Shown here in pieces: positions 28,882 through 37,661 of a stretch of 64,000 nucleotides of DNA. The stretch comes from Leptospira kanakyensis. Its GTDB lineage: Bacteria > Spirochaetota > Leptospiria > Leptospirales > Leptospiraceae. The translations under genes and the position numbers were made by a program. The notes below the pieces were generated by a model. That model was not told the DNA's origin. It searched no databases and saw nothing but the letters and a program-made list of their open reading frames with translations. The stretch spans positions 62,001-126,000 of the forward strand of contig NZ_RQFG01000005.1 in assembly GCF_004769235.1 (NCBI RefSeq), in the 5' to 3' direction. Position 1 is the stretch's first letter; the number at the start of each line of letters is the position of its first letter.

Positions 28882-31800
28882 TTCAATAACGTTTCCCTAT
28901 CTGCCTTTTGGTGAGGATCTTCTATATGTAAATGGGCGCCACTAGAATTCCCTATTTGAGATTCTATTCGACCTAAATAAGTTCCTGCAGGTAACTCTTC
29001 TCCAGTGCGATATGCATTCATAACTTCGCTGCTCAGTTGATCAAAATGACCAAATAGTATTCTCCTCCCATCTTTAAATTCAATAGTTACAGCGCCACCG
29101 TATCTACGCTCGATTCCAGCTCGAATGACTTTAAAAGGCTCATTAGGGCCAGTCCAATCACCTTTGATAGGTATGTCAGCCCGATAAGGTTGGTCTACTT
29201 TTTCAATGATTGTTATACCAAGTAATTCTCTCTTAACATCTCTATTATGCGGGCCATTTAATTTATTCATATTCAGCCAGGAATTTTCGATCAGTTTATG
29301 ATTAACTATTTCAACAATTCCCGATTTGTCAATTGTGCCTTCCGCTGATCCAGTAAGGATATCACTGCCATGATAAGCTAGTTTTGTACCCAGAGGATAA
29401 GTTCTATCTTTGTTCCATGAATTTCTTAGTGCTTGAAATTCACTTCCTGATTTAGTTTTATATAAACTATCAACGAATTTTTGAAGATCCATGGCCGTAT
29501 TTGGGTCTAAGTTAGGCTTAAGGCTAGCAAAAAGCAACTTAGATGGAATTTTTCCGTTGAAATAGTTTTCCATTAATTCAACTTTTAATTTATTTAGTCT
29601 TGTTAAGTCCGGATCTAAAGACGTATCATCTTCAAAACTCAAATAATTACGTATTGAACTTATAGCTAAAATATTTTGAGTTTTTTCTGCCAACGTTTTT
29701 GGATTCTCATTATATAGTTTTAATAAATCTTCCATTTTGGGAGAGTTTTGCATTTCAACACTATCAATTTTTTCACGATGATGATACTCATTCGACGTTT
29801 CAGAATCTGTTCTATTTGTTTCTTTCACACTATTCCCATTTCCATTGTCCGCAAAAGAGAATGGAAAACCTATAATAGGCCCAAAAGCTCTTAACCAACC
29901 AGGTATATCTTTTGGTCCTGCCATCGGAGTGCTTAGACCTTCGCAAGAAAGTAATGAAGCAATATCAGATATGATATTGTCAGGAATCCCTAGGTTTGGA
30001 AGAGAAAGATTAGGAATGAATCCATCTAGTATATTTAGAATACCATCCTTGACTGGTTGAGAAAGATTGTAGTTTCCCTCAATTGTAAACTCACGAGCTG
30101 GTATATCAACTCCACCAATTTCTACTGGATCAGTAGAGTTTGGATTCATCGGATCAATTAACTTTGCAAATGTTAGCGTATCCTGGGAATTAGCCAAGCC
30201 TGAATCTAGGTTGTCATTGGTTCTATCCAAATCCTGACTATCTGCAACATCACTGCCCTCTTCTTCTCTCCTACGATTTCTCTCGAGGATCGCGGTCTCA
30301 CCCGCATTTGCTGTTGGCGTTGTCGATCCATCCGCTGCACTTGCCTGCCCCCCACCATACAATCCACGTACGATCGCCATCCCTCCGAAAAATAAACCAG
30401 AAAGTGCCTTGCCCGCATCCGCTAAACCGCGATTCAAATCAGCATCATCCTCTGGACCGGCATTGTCGGATAGTTGGTTTGGATTTTGATCATTGCTAGT
30501 TTTATCCTGTGCTGCATTGATGTTAAGCTCGGCGAAATTCATTTCATCCATTTGGAATCCGTTGGGCCCGTTCGTTGCAATGCTAACACCAGTAAATTCT
30601 GCGGAAGTAGACATCCCATCTCTATTGAAAGTTGATGTAACACCTAACGTCGAACGTGGATCGGTGTAACCGACACTTCCAGAGAGGCCAGTTCCAGCGA
30701 AGTCATACATTAGAGAGAAATTCCAATCCTTTCTTGGTCCGTTCCCGGTAGGATTGTAATTGAATCCGAGATTGGCTGCACCATTTGTTGTGGCATCTCC
30801 CGCAAGTTGGATCCCACTTTTTCCGAGAGAATAAGATCCTTGGATGGTTGTATCTCCTCTTTGAGAGAAAGAGATACTAGCATTAGAAGTTGTATTACCA
30901 ATACCAATGGATCCGCCCCATCCATTTTTCGGGTGATAGGTTACACCAATGCCCGGGGTGATGCCTTTAAGTATACCTGATTGTATAGGACCCATTGCTT
31001 GGGTGACGCCACCCAAGAGTCCGTTGGCAATTCCAGCAAGAGCTCCTTCGATACCGTTCTTTGAACCAACGACTCCCTGGACAGTAGCATTCGCCATAGC
31101 CGAGATTGCGTTAATTGCAGTTTTACTAACCTCCAAAGCACCTGTAGTTACATTTGTTACCATTGTCGTGATAGCCTGTGCTGTAGATCCTAAAATGGAT
31201 CCCACTGCATTCCCAACCGTGTTTCCAAAATTAGCAATTGCTGATCCTATGGCAGAAATTGTCGAATTCGCGGATGCAACCATTGCGTTTAAAGCAACCC
31301 CGGTACCCATCGTGATGGCAGTTGTCGCAATCATCACAGCGACTTGTTCAATCGCGTTTGCTTGTGCTTTTTTGTCACTTTCTCTTGTTTTGTAATCACC
31401 ATAACCTTTGTTAATAAAACCTAAGGCAATCTTTGGATCAATTCCAAGATTGGCAGCCATCTGATTGGCAAGAGCCCTTTTCCCAAGTTCTTCAATGACT
31501 CTTTCTTTATCTTTGATATTGAGGAGTTCGCTAGTAAAGCTGGTTCCAGTAGCCTTCATCCCATACATTTGCTCTGATAAACCCAAACTAGCGAGTGCAG
31601 CACTTGATTGCCTAAGGGAACCACCACTCGCTAATTGATTGGCTTGGGAAACAGACTTTTGGAATTCTCCTTGGGTAACTCCAGTGGCAATCACTGCTGT
31701 TTTAACAATCCCCCCAGCCACTCCGAAAACTTGACTCGTTCCATCGATGATTGGATTTTTAGTAATAGCTCTTCTTGCATTTTTAGCATCACGGGCACTT

Positions 31801-34800
31801 GCAAAATCACTGACCCCTGCACTTACAATTTCAATTGGTAATCCCGTAGCACCCGCAATCGCGAGGGAAGCAGCAGACTTGGCTAAAGAGACTTCGTTGG
31901 CTTTGATTTCCTTGATACGATTTGATTGGGCATTTTTGCGTTCCAATAAAACGTCCATTTGATCCGAACCTATAACTGCGTTCCCAAGTGCAACAACTGG
32001 TAACATTGCATTTGTTAGCAATGCACCGGAAAGACCTCCTGTTGCGTTATTAAAGAAATCCACATATCCACCGACTGAGTTTCTAACGATGTTTTCGATG
32101 CCTTGAAAGGGATTACTGAGGGAGACAAAGTTACTGCGAGACTCAATTTTTTTTGTCTCAACTTTACCTCTCATAAAGTCCATAATCATACTGACCCTTT
32201 GTAAGTCTTGTTGGCTTCCTCCAGTGGCAGTGATCCAAGCCTTAGCAAGTTCGGTGTTGATGTGATCTTCTACTTTCCCTTTTAAAGAAGCTCTTACACC
32301 TGCGGCTCCACCAGTGAAATAAGCTAAGGCCAATTCTTGAATGAGGGAATCTGTTTTCTCTTTTTCAACTTTTCGAACTACAAACAATTCCTGATTCCGA
32401 TTGTCCGTTTCGATGATCGATTTAATATTGGAACCAATCGCATTTTTATCTTTTTGTAAAGAGTTTGTTCGAAAGTTTTCAGCAATTTTTGATTTTGATT
32501 GGTAAAGAGAATCCCAATCTTCTTCAGACCAAACAGTAAAAAATCCTTTTTGATCTGGACTATGTACCTTCGTAATAGAACTGAGTTTGATATGTCTTAC
32601 TTCTTCGGTTTTCGCTGCAGTATATTCACCTTCCCTATCTTTATTTCCGAGTAATCCGCTATGGATTTCTCTTTTTAACGTTAAGATACCGGTATCAGAA
32701 TTGATACTTGCCTCAAATTCTTTTTTTAATAGTGACTTACAATTTGCAGTATCGGGATTTTCATAACAAGATCCAAATCGACTTAATTCTTCTTTGGAAA
32801 GTAAAGACACATCATAATTTCCAATTAGAATGTTTTCTTCTTTAGTTAGTTTTCTTTCTCGAATCGTATCCGCATTGATTCCATAAATCAATTGATTGAT
32901 TAGTTTTTGTTGTTCGGAACGTTGGAATGCCTCTAATTCAGAATTCATCTGAATCACGGAAGCATATTGATCCACACCAAGAATGGTTCTTTGAAATTCT
33001 TCCAATAAACCTACCCCACCCACCTGAACCCCAGATGTAACTTCGTTTGATGAAGCCAATGTCTGGTATTCGGCAAGTTTGGTTCGATTGATCCCTTCTA
33101 TCTCTTTGTTAGGTGTCCACGAAGTAATATTGGGAGATACCATATCTTTTTTTTCGCCAGTTTCATATAAATTGGCCCAAGATTTGATCCCTTCCCTTTT
33201 TTCCTCCTCTAAACGATGTAACCATTCTTCCTTTGAACGTTCCAATTCTTGACGATTGGATTCCAATTTAGCAGTGGCTTCCGAAATCAGATTTTCTCGA
33301 TTTCCTTTCCAATCCTCGTAGGTATCAGCATATTCTTTTACCTTCGATTCCCAATGAGAAACGGCAGGAAGTAAGGTATCTTGGAAATACTGATACTGAC
33401 CACCTAACTGTGACGAATTTTCTTTCCAATAGAGGGAAGTTTTTAGCGAAGTTTCGTCAAACATTTCATAAAGAACCGAATAACCAATTGCCCCCATTTG
33501 GAAAGAGTGACGGCCGGGAGTGAGTATCGTAATGAAACGATCCGCAATCCAATAACCGTATTTATTATGCCCATCCAACATAAGATTCCCTTGGGTATGA
33601 TGGGCTTCTTCAAAAGGAACATAAAACCCGGCTATTTTTTCATTATTAATAAAGTGATAGGCATCAGTATATAAATTAGCAGTGACTAATGATTGGACTC
33701 TCCTCCCTTCACCTAACTTACTATTAATGATTGATGTTAGTCTACCATAATCACCATGATGGATCGACTGAAATATCCCTCGCATTTCCTCATCTTGAAT
33801 TTTTGAAAAATTTCCAATTTCCCCCAGTCCCCCACTCAGCCAATTTTCATACTTCATATCACTTGTGATGTCGTAATATGATTGGTTTCGAATCCTCCAC
33901 TCCGCTGCACCCAAATCAAAGTTAGTGGTGGATTGGTTTAAATTGATTTGGAATCCGGTTTGGTAGGTATAAACGCGACCCTGATACATCGTATGTTCCG
34001 AATATGCTTTGTTTGATTCCTCCGACAAAAAATTCTTTATTTTTGTGGAGATAGATGTAAAAAGCGAATTTGGATCAATGGAAGATTCACTCAGTTCATC
34101 AGAAAGATCGTTAATGAATTTTGAAAAGATTTTCCCTGCCTCATTATAACTTCCATCAAAGTTTTTGTACTGACAACCTGACTGAACCTCACAGGAAGAA
34201 TCCAAACCCATTTTTAACTGCGATACCATACCACTCAATGCTGATTTGATGGTTTCTTTATATGAATTGATCGCATTTAGATTTTCTGAAAACCGAAGAT
34301 CTGTTTCATGTAATGAAAGGATATATGCATCATAGTCAGTTTGTAAATCGGAGAAAGCTGTCGCAAACGAATCCAATCCCTCTTGTTTAGTCCTATTCCA
34401 TTCGAACTCCCACTCTTTTGCCGATTCCAAAATACGATTTTGATTTTCGATGAGAGCACGTTCCTCTTCTGTGTATTCTTCATACAAGGATTCCTGACCA
34501 ATCCTTTGAAAATACATCGAATCAACTTTGCCTGTTTCTAATTTATATAAAAAAGCATTTCTGTTATCAAAATAATCAGCGAGAAGTTCTCTCTCCCATT
34601 CTGAATACAATACAGATACCTCTGAATATAAAGACCTCATCCTTTCATCCAAATAACCAACATTAGAAACAAAGGCATCCTCTCCGGATTCTTCAGATAG
34701 AAGTAACCCTACCATTCGGTCTGCGTTTTCCAACCATTGGTTGATGGAAAAAGTCAAAACTTGTTCGACACGGGCATCCCATTCTTCCATCGAATTAGAA

Positions 34801-34961
34801 AAATACATCTGTCCATAAAATTCTGAATAATCGGAAGACTGATAAACCGGAACATTCCAAGTTTCAGAAAGGGATTGGCCAAAACTCCGGCTGGCAAAAA
34901 ACAAAAATAAAGAACTAACTAAAACAATAGAAATACGATGAGAAGAGGGTTTGAAACACAT
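28857..34961 (-). CDS. Giant exported protein with C-terminal M23-like domain (Leptospira TIGR04388-type)
   Basis: 2034 residues. A signal peptide (1-28, ending RSFG) is followed by a long helical, coiled-coil-rich part (about 30-900) with many Tyr/Trp/Glu. From about 950 to 1330 come Ala/Gly/Val-rich helices such as AINAISAMANATVQGVVGS that could enter membranes. Residues ~1330-1470 are Gly/Ser/Thr/Asn-rich and alternate like beta strands (GGSIGIGNTTSNASISFSQ). After a polar linker (~1550-1600), the last ~180 residues resemble an M23/lysostaphin-type peptidase: RRYGGAVTIEFKDGRRILFG, GHFDQL and HLHIED are present, but the first zinc-ligand motif HxGxD is replaced by PYRAD. I recall a Leptospira family of very long proteins of this kind; no function is established. 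It follows the RND genes by 24 bases. Confidence 0.85.
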   Translation of the reverse strand: MCFKPSSHRISIVLVSSLFLFFASRSFGQSLSETWNVPVYQSSDYSEFYGQMYFSNSMEEWDARVEQVLTFSINQWLENADRMVGLLLSEESGEDAFVSNVGYLDERMRSLYSEVSVLYSEWERELLADYFDNRNAFLYKLETGKVDSMYFQRIGQESLYEEYTEEERALIENQNRILESAKEWEFEWNRTKQEGLDSFATAFSDLQTDYDAYILSLHETDLRFSENLNAINSYKETIKSALSGMVSQLKMGLDSSCEVQSGCQYKNFDGSYNEAGKIFSKFINDLSDELSESSIDPNSLFTSISTKIKNFLSEESNKAYSEHTMYQGRVYTYQTGFQINLNQSTTNFDLGAAEWRIRNQSYYDITSDMKYENWLSGGLGEIGNFSKIQDEEMRGIFQSIHHGDYGRLTSIINSKLGEGRRVQSLVTANLYTDAYHFINNEKIAGFYVPFEEAHHTQGNLMLDGHNKYGYWIADRFITILTPGRHSFQMGAIGYSVLYEMFDETSLKTSLYWKENSSQLGGQYQYFQDTLLPAVSHWESKVKEYADTYEDWKGNRENLISEATAKLESNRQELERSKEEWLHRLEEEKREGIKSWANLYETGEKKDMVSPNITSWTPNKEIEGINRTKLAEYQTLASSNEVTSGVQVGGVGLLEEFQRTILGVDQYASVIQMNSELEAFQRSEQQKLINQLIYGINADTIRERKLTKEENILIGNYDVSLLSKEELSRFGSCYENPDTANCKSLLKKEFEASINSDTGILTLKREIHSGLLGNKDREGEYTAAKTEEVRHIKLSSITKVHSPDQKGFFTVWSEEDWDSLYQSKSKIAENFRTNSLQKDKNAIGSNIKSIIETDNRNQELFVVRKVEKEKTDSLIQELALAYFTGGAAGVRASLKGKVEDHINTELAKAWITATGGSQQDLQRVSMIMDFMRGKVETKKIESRSNFVSLSNPFQGIENIVRNSVGGYVDFFNNATGGLSGALLTNAMLPVVALGNAVIGSDQMDVLLERKNAQSNRIKEIKANEVSLAKSAASLAIAGATGLPIEIVSAGVSDFASARDAKNARRAITKNPIIDGTSQVFGVAGGIVKTAVIATGVTQGEFQKSVSQANQLASGGSLRQSSAALASLGLSEQMYGMKATGTSFTSELLNIKDKERVIEELGKRALANQMAANLGIDPKIALGFINKGYGDYKTRESDKKAQANAIEQVAVMIATTAITMGTGVALNAMVASANSTISAIGSAIANFGNTVGNAVGSILGSTAQAITTMVTNVTTGALEVSKTAINAISAMANATVQGVVGSKNGIEGALAGIANGLLGGVTQAMGPIQSGILKGITPGIGVTYHPKNGWGGSIGIGNTTSNASISFSQRGDTTIQGSYSLGKSGIQLAGDATTNGAANLGFNYNPTGNGPRKDWNFSLMYDFAGTGLSGSVGYTDPRSTLGVTSTFNRDGMSTSAEFTGVSIATNGPNGFQMDEMNFAELNINAAQDKTSNDQNPNQLSDNAGPEDDADLNRGLADAGKALSGLFFGGMAIVRGLYGGGQASAADGSTTPTANAGETAILERNRRREEEGSDVADSQDLDRTNDNLDSGLANSQDTLTFAKLIDPMNPNSTDPVEIGGVDIPAREFTIEGNYNLSQPVKDGILNILDGFIPNLSLPNLGIPDNIISDIASLLSCEGLSTPMAGPKDIPGWLRAFGPIIGFPFSFADNGNGNSVKETNRTDSETSNEYHHREKIDSVEMQNSPKMEDLLKLYNENPKTLAEKTQNILAISSIRNYLSFEDDTSLDPDLTRLNKLKVELMENYFNGKIPSKLLFASLKPNLDPNTAMDLQKFVDSLYKTKSGSEFQALRNSWNKDRTYPLGTKLAYHGSDILTGSAEGTIDKSGIVEIVNHKLIENSWLNMNKLNGPHNRDVKRELLGITIIEKVDQPYRADIPIKGDWTGPNEPFKVIRAGIERRYGGAVTIEFKDGRRILFGHFDQLSSEVMNAYRTGEELPAGTYLGRIESQIGNSSGAHLHIEDPHQKADRETLLKWLKGDKN

Positions 34962-34985
34962 AGAGAACCTCAGTTCTCTTAGGTA

Positions 34986-37661
34986 TTAAAAAGAATGTTT
35001 GGTTCTAAAAAAATTCCATCGGTCCTGTAACTTGGAATTAAGGAGAAAAAAACTAAAAACCAAAACCAATCCTTCTAAAAAAAATTTACCTCCATCACCA
35101 GGAAAAAAATAAAATACGAACAATAAAAGAGCCAATGGAATCTGCTTGTCGACTCGGAGTGATTTTGCGGGAAAACATAGAATCAAAAAAAGTAATAATG
35201 TGGCGATAGAACCAAATAACAAATAATCATCGCTCAGAGCAGAAAGATTGATCCGCCAAAGGAGGATAAAACACAAAACAGGAATCATACTTCTGAATTT
35301 TTCTTTTTTTCTATAAAGAAAAATAAAAATGATCAGAAATAAAAAGAATGGTTGGTATTTTTTTTCCGAACCTTTCTCCTCAGTCATTTCAGAAAGACGA
35401 ACCAATTCATTTTCTAAAACTTTGTGTATTTTTGATTCTAAATCCTTCCATTCAACTTCCTTTCCTTTCACTAAAATTTCCAAACTGGTTTCACCATTTT
35501 TACGATAGATCCTACCAGGGACTTTGATTTTTTCCGACTTTGTAAAGGACTGACTATGAACAGAAGTTCCCGAATTCGTTTGAATTGGTTTTTCCAAATA
35601 TCTTTCTTTTTCTTTATCTTGTTTTACTAAAAATCGCACATCGGTTAGTTTGTTTTTCCAAATCATCTTTCCGACTATTGCCGACTGCAATGAGAGAGAC
35701 CTTTCTCGAAACAAGTCCACTCTTTCCAAATCCAATAAATTTCCATACCGATTCTCTGAATGTAACTCGATTCCCTCGGCCTGTGGTTGGAAACAAAGTA
35801 CAACCTCTTCCACCCCCGGTTTATTTTGTAACCAAGGGATTAGGCCAAGAATGGTTTTTTCCAAAGATTCAGTGTTAGCATTTGAAAAACGAAGTTTACG
35901 ACTTACATTTGTATTGTTGCCGCCTAAGATATGAAAGTATCCCGATTCCGTTGGTAAATCCTGGAATGTCTGATTTTTACCTAAATCATTCAACCGAAAA
36001 TAGAAATCCGAACTTGATGGATTTTGTTTTAAAACAAGTAAGTCTGTTAAATTTTGTTTCAAAATAGAATCTTCAACTTGTTTGGTGATTCGAATCGATT
36101 CTTCTTCAGGAATCGAGGTCGGAAATTCCAACTTCGCAATTTGAATTTTTCCAAGAGATGGATTTAGGGAATAAAAATGAAAACTAGAAACCAAGGAAGA
36201 AAAAACACCCACCCAAAATAAACCCAAAAAGATAAGTTTGTTCGTTTTCCCTATAGTTTTCGATCCTTCTACTTCTCTTCTCTTTAAGAAAGAAAACCAT
36301 TTAAGAAATTCGAAATTGATTTTGAAATTCGAATCCGTTTTTATCGGTTTAAAAAGGATCGTAAGAAAGAAATGAAAAAATATAAAATAGATATGACAAA
36401 GTGAGAAGATAAAAAATGATTTTGGGATCCAATTCAGAATGATCAATAAAGAAAAAATCAAAAACGAATAGAAAACTCGGCGTATCCAAACTCCAAACCT
36501 TCGTATCGGATGTACGAATAAAAAATACTTCCAAAAAATAAAACTAAAAAGAAAAACTCGACCGATAGGATAAGCCAACCAAATACAAATTCCTAAAAAT
36601 AGAATGAGCGAAATATAATAAATGAAAAGATGAATCAGTAATTCTATTTTTGATTTTCCAAAAAATCGACAAAAAACAACTAAAAAAAAATCCATAATAA
36701 AAAACAAAAAAAAAGAACGAACCAAATCATTGATAAAATCCTCATGACTGCTATATAACAGAACCCAGTCTTTATGTTCGCCTAAAATCGATTTCAGTTC
36801 ATTTATGATATGATATAAGGCTGTATTATTTTTCGCTTTGATGATGATTGTTTCCGAACTTTGCCCATTAATCCTTGTTCCATGCCGAAGTTCATTTTCT
36901 CCAAAAGAAACCGATGAAATGGCAGAAACCCTCAAACCCTCTCCTAAACGAGAAGGGATGGATACCTCAGACCAATCCTTTGGTTCCAGTGGTTGGTCTT
37001 TTTGAAACCAAAAACCGTTCCTTAAGTCTGAACTAAATCCAAAACGATGATTCCTTAAGGCAGAAAATATGATCGATAAAGAAGGAAGTCCCGATCTCTG
37101 GATTCTTTCCGGTTTAATTTCTAAAACAATTTCCTGTTCTTTATCAGAATGATGTAAAAAGGACAAAACACCCGTTATGTTTCTAATTTTTTGCTCTAAT
37201 TCCTTTCTTGTGGAATTTGGTTTTTCCTTAATTCTTTGCAAAATTATTATGTATTCTTCTTCTGATTTACCAGATTGGATTCTTGGTGAAAGAGAATCTT
37301 GAGGAAATCTTTGTCTTTGGAGTAAGTATTCGTTGCGAATGTTTTGGATCGTTTCGCCAGTACCAACACCTGGTTCAATTGTGAGATGGATGAAAGAAGT
37401 TCCTTCTTCCGAGATAGATTCAATTTGTTTATAACCAGAAATGGATTTTAAAATTTGTTCCCAAGGTTTCGTAACGGATTCTTCAATTTGTAGTGCTGTT
37501 TTATTAGGAAATCGTGTTGTGATCTGGATCGATTCCCTATTCTCAGTGACCACTGTTTCTGCAAAAGAGATCCCCTTCCAAGAAAGGATCGATAGAAAAA
37601 CAAAAAAGAATACCAAAGCCAAAATACGATGGCGAAATCTCTGAATCCAAGAGTGGTTCAT
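34986..37661 (-). CDS. Divergent RND-family protein, probably non-pumping subunit
   Basis: 891 residues, shorter than the ~1000-1050 usual for AcrB/CzcA pumps. The first periplasmic porter region is recognisable (ITTRFPNKTALQIEESVTKP, then SISGYKQIESISEEGTSFI), and a second porter region starts near residue 510. The membrane block after the first region lacks the helix-4 acidic pair that carries protons (no DD), and the sequence there is a run of Phe/Ile/Leu without the GxxxD pattern. The final membrane block is also short. It may assemble with the neighbouring RND protein as a modified partner. Overlaps it by ATGA. Confidence 0.8.
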   Translation of the reverse strand: MNHSWIQRFRHRILALVFFFVFLSILSWKGISFAETVVTENRESIQITTRFPNKTALQIEESVTKPWEQILKSISGYKQIESISEEGTSFIHLTIEPGVGTGETIQNIRNEYLLQRQRFPQDSLSPRIQSGKSEEEYIIILQRIKEKPNSTRKELEQKIRNITGVLSFLHHSDKEQEIVLEIKPERIQRSGLPSLSIIFSALRNHRFGFSSDLRNGFWFQKDQPLEPKDWSEVSIPSRLGEGLRVSAISSVSFGENELRHGTRINGQSSETIIIKAKNNTALYHIINELKSILGEHKDWVLLYSSHEDFINDLVRSFFLFFIMDFFLVVFCRFFGKSKIELLIHLFIYYISLILFLGICIWLAYPIGRVFLFSFIFWKYFLFVHPIRRFGVWIRRVFYSFLIFSLLIILNWIPKSFFIFSLCHIYFIFFHFFLTILFKPIKTDSNFKINFEFLKWFSFLKRREVEGSKTIGKTNKLIFLGLFWVGVFSSLVSSFHFYSLNPSLGKIQIAKLEFPTSIPEEESIRITKQVEDSILKQNLTDLLVLKQNPSSSDFYFRLNDLGKNQTFQDLPTESGYFHILGGNNTNVSRKLRFSNANTESLEKTILGLIPWLQNKPGVEEVVLCFQPQAEGIELHSENRYGNLLDLERVDLFRERSLSLQSAIVGKMIWKNKLTDVRFLVKQDKEKERYLEKPIQTNSGTSVHSQSFTKSEKIKVPGRIYRKNGETSLEILVKGKEVEWKDLESKIHKVLENELVRLSEMTEEKGSEKKYQPFFLFLIIFIFLYRKKEKFRSMIPVLCFILLWRINLSALSDDYLLFGSIATLLLFLILCFPAKSLRVDKQIPLALLLFVFYFFPGDGGKFFLEGLVLVFSFFLLNSKLQDRWNFFRTKHSF

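Noticed and set aside
30949..31395. 148-codon plus-strand open frame
   Set aside because: It lies antisense to the Ala/Gly/Val-rich part of the giant gene; its composition mirrors that strand and it has no ribosome-binding site or recognisable domain.
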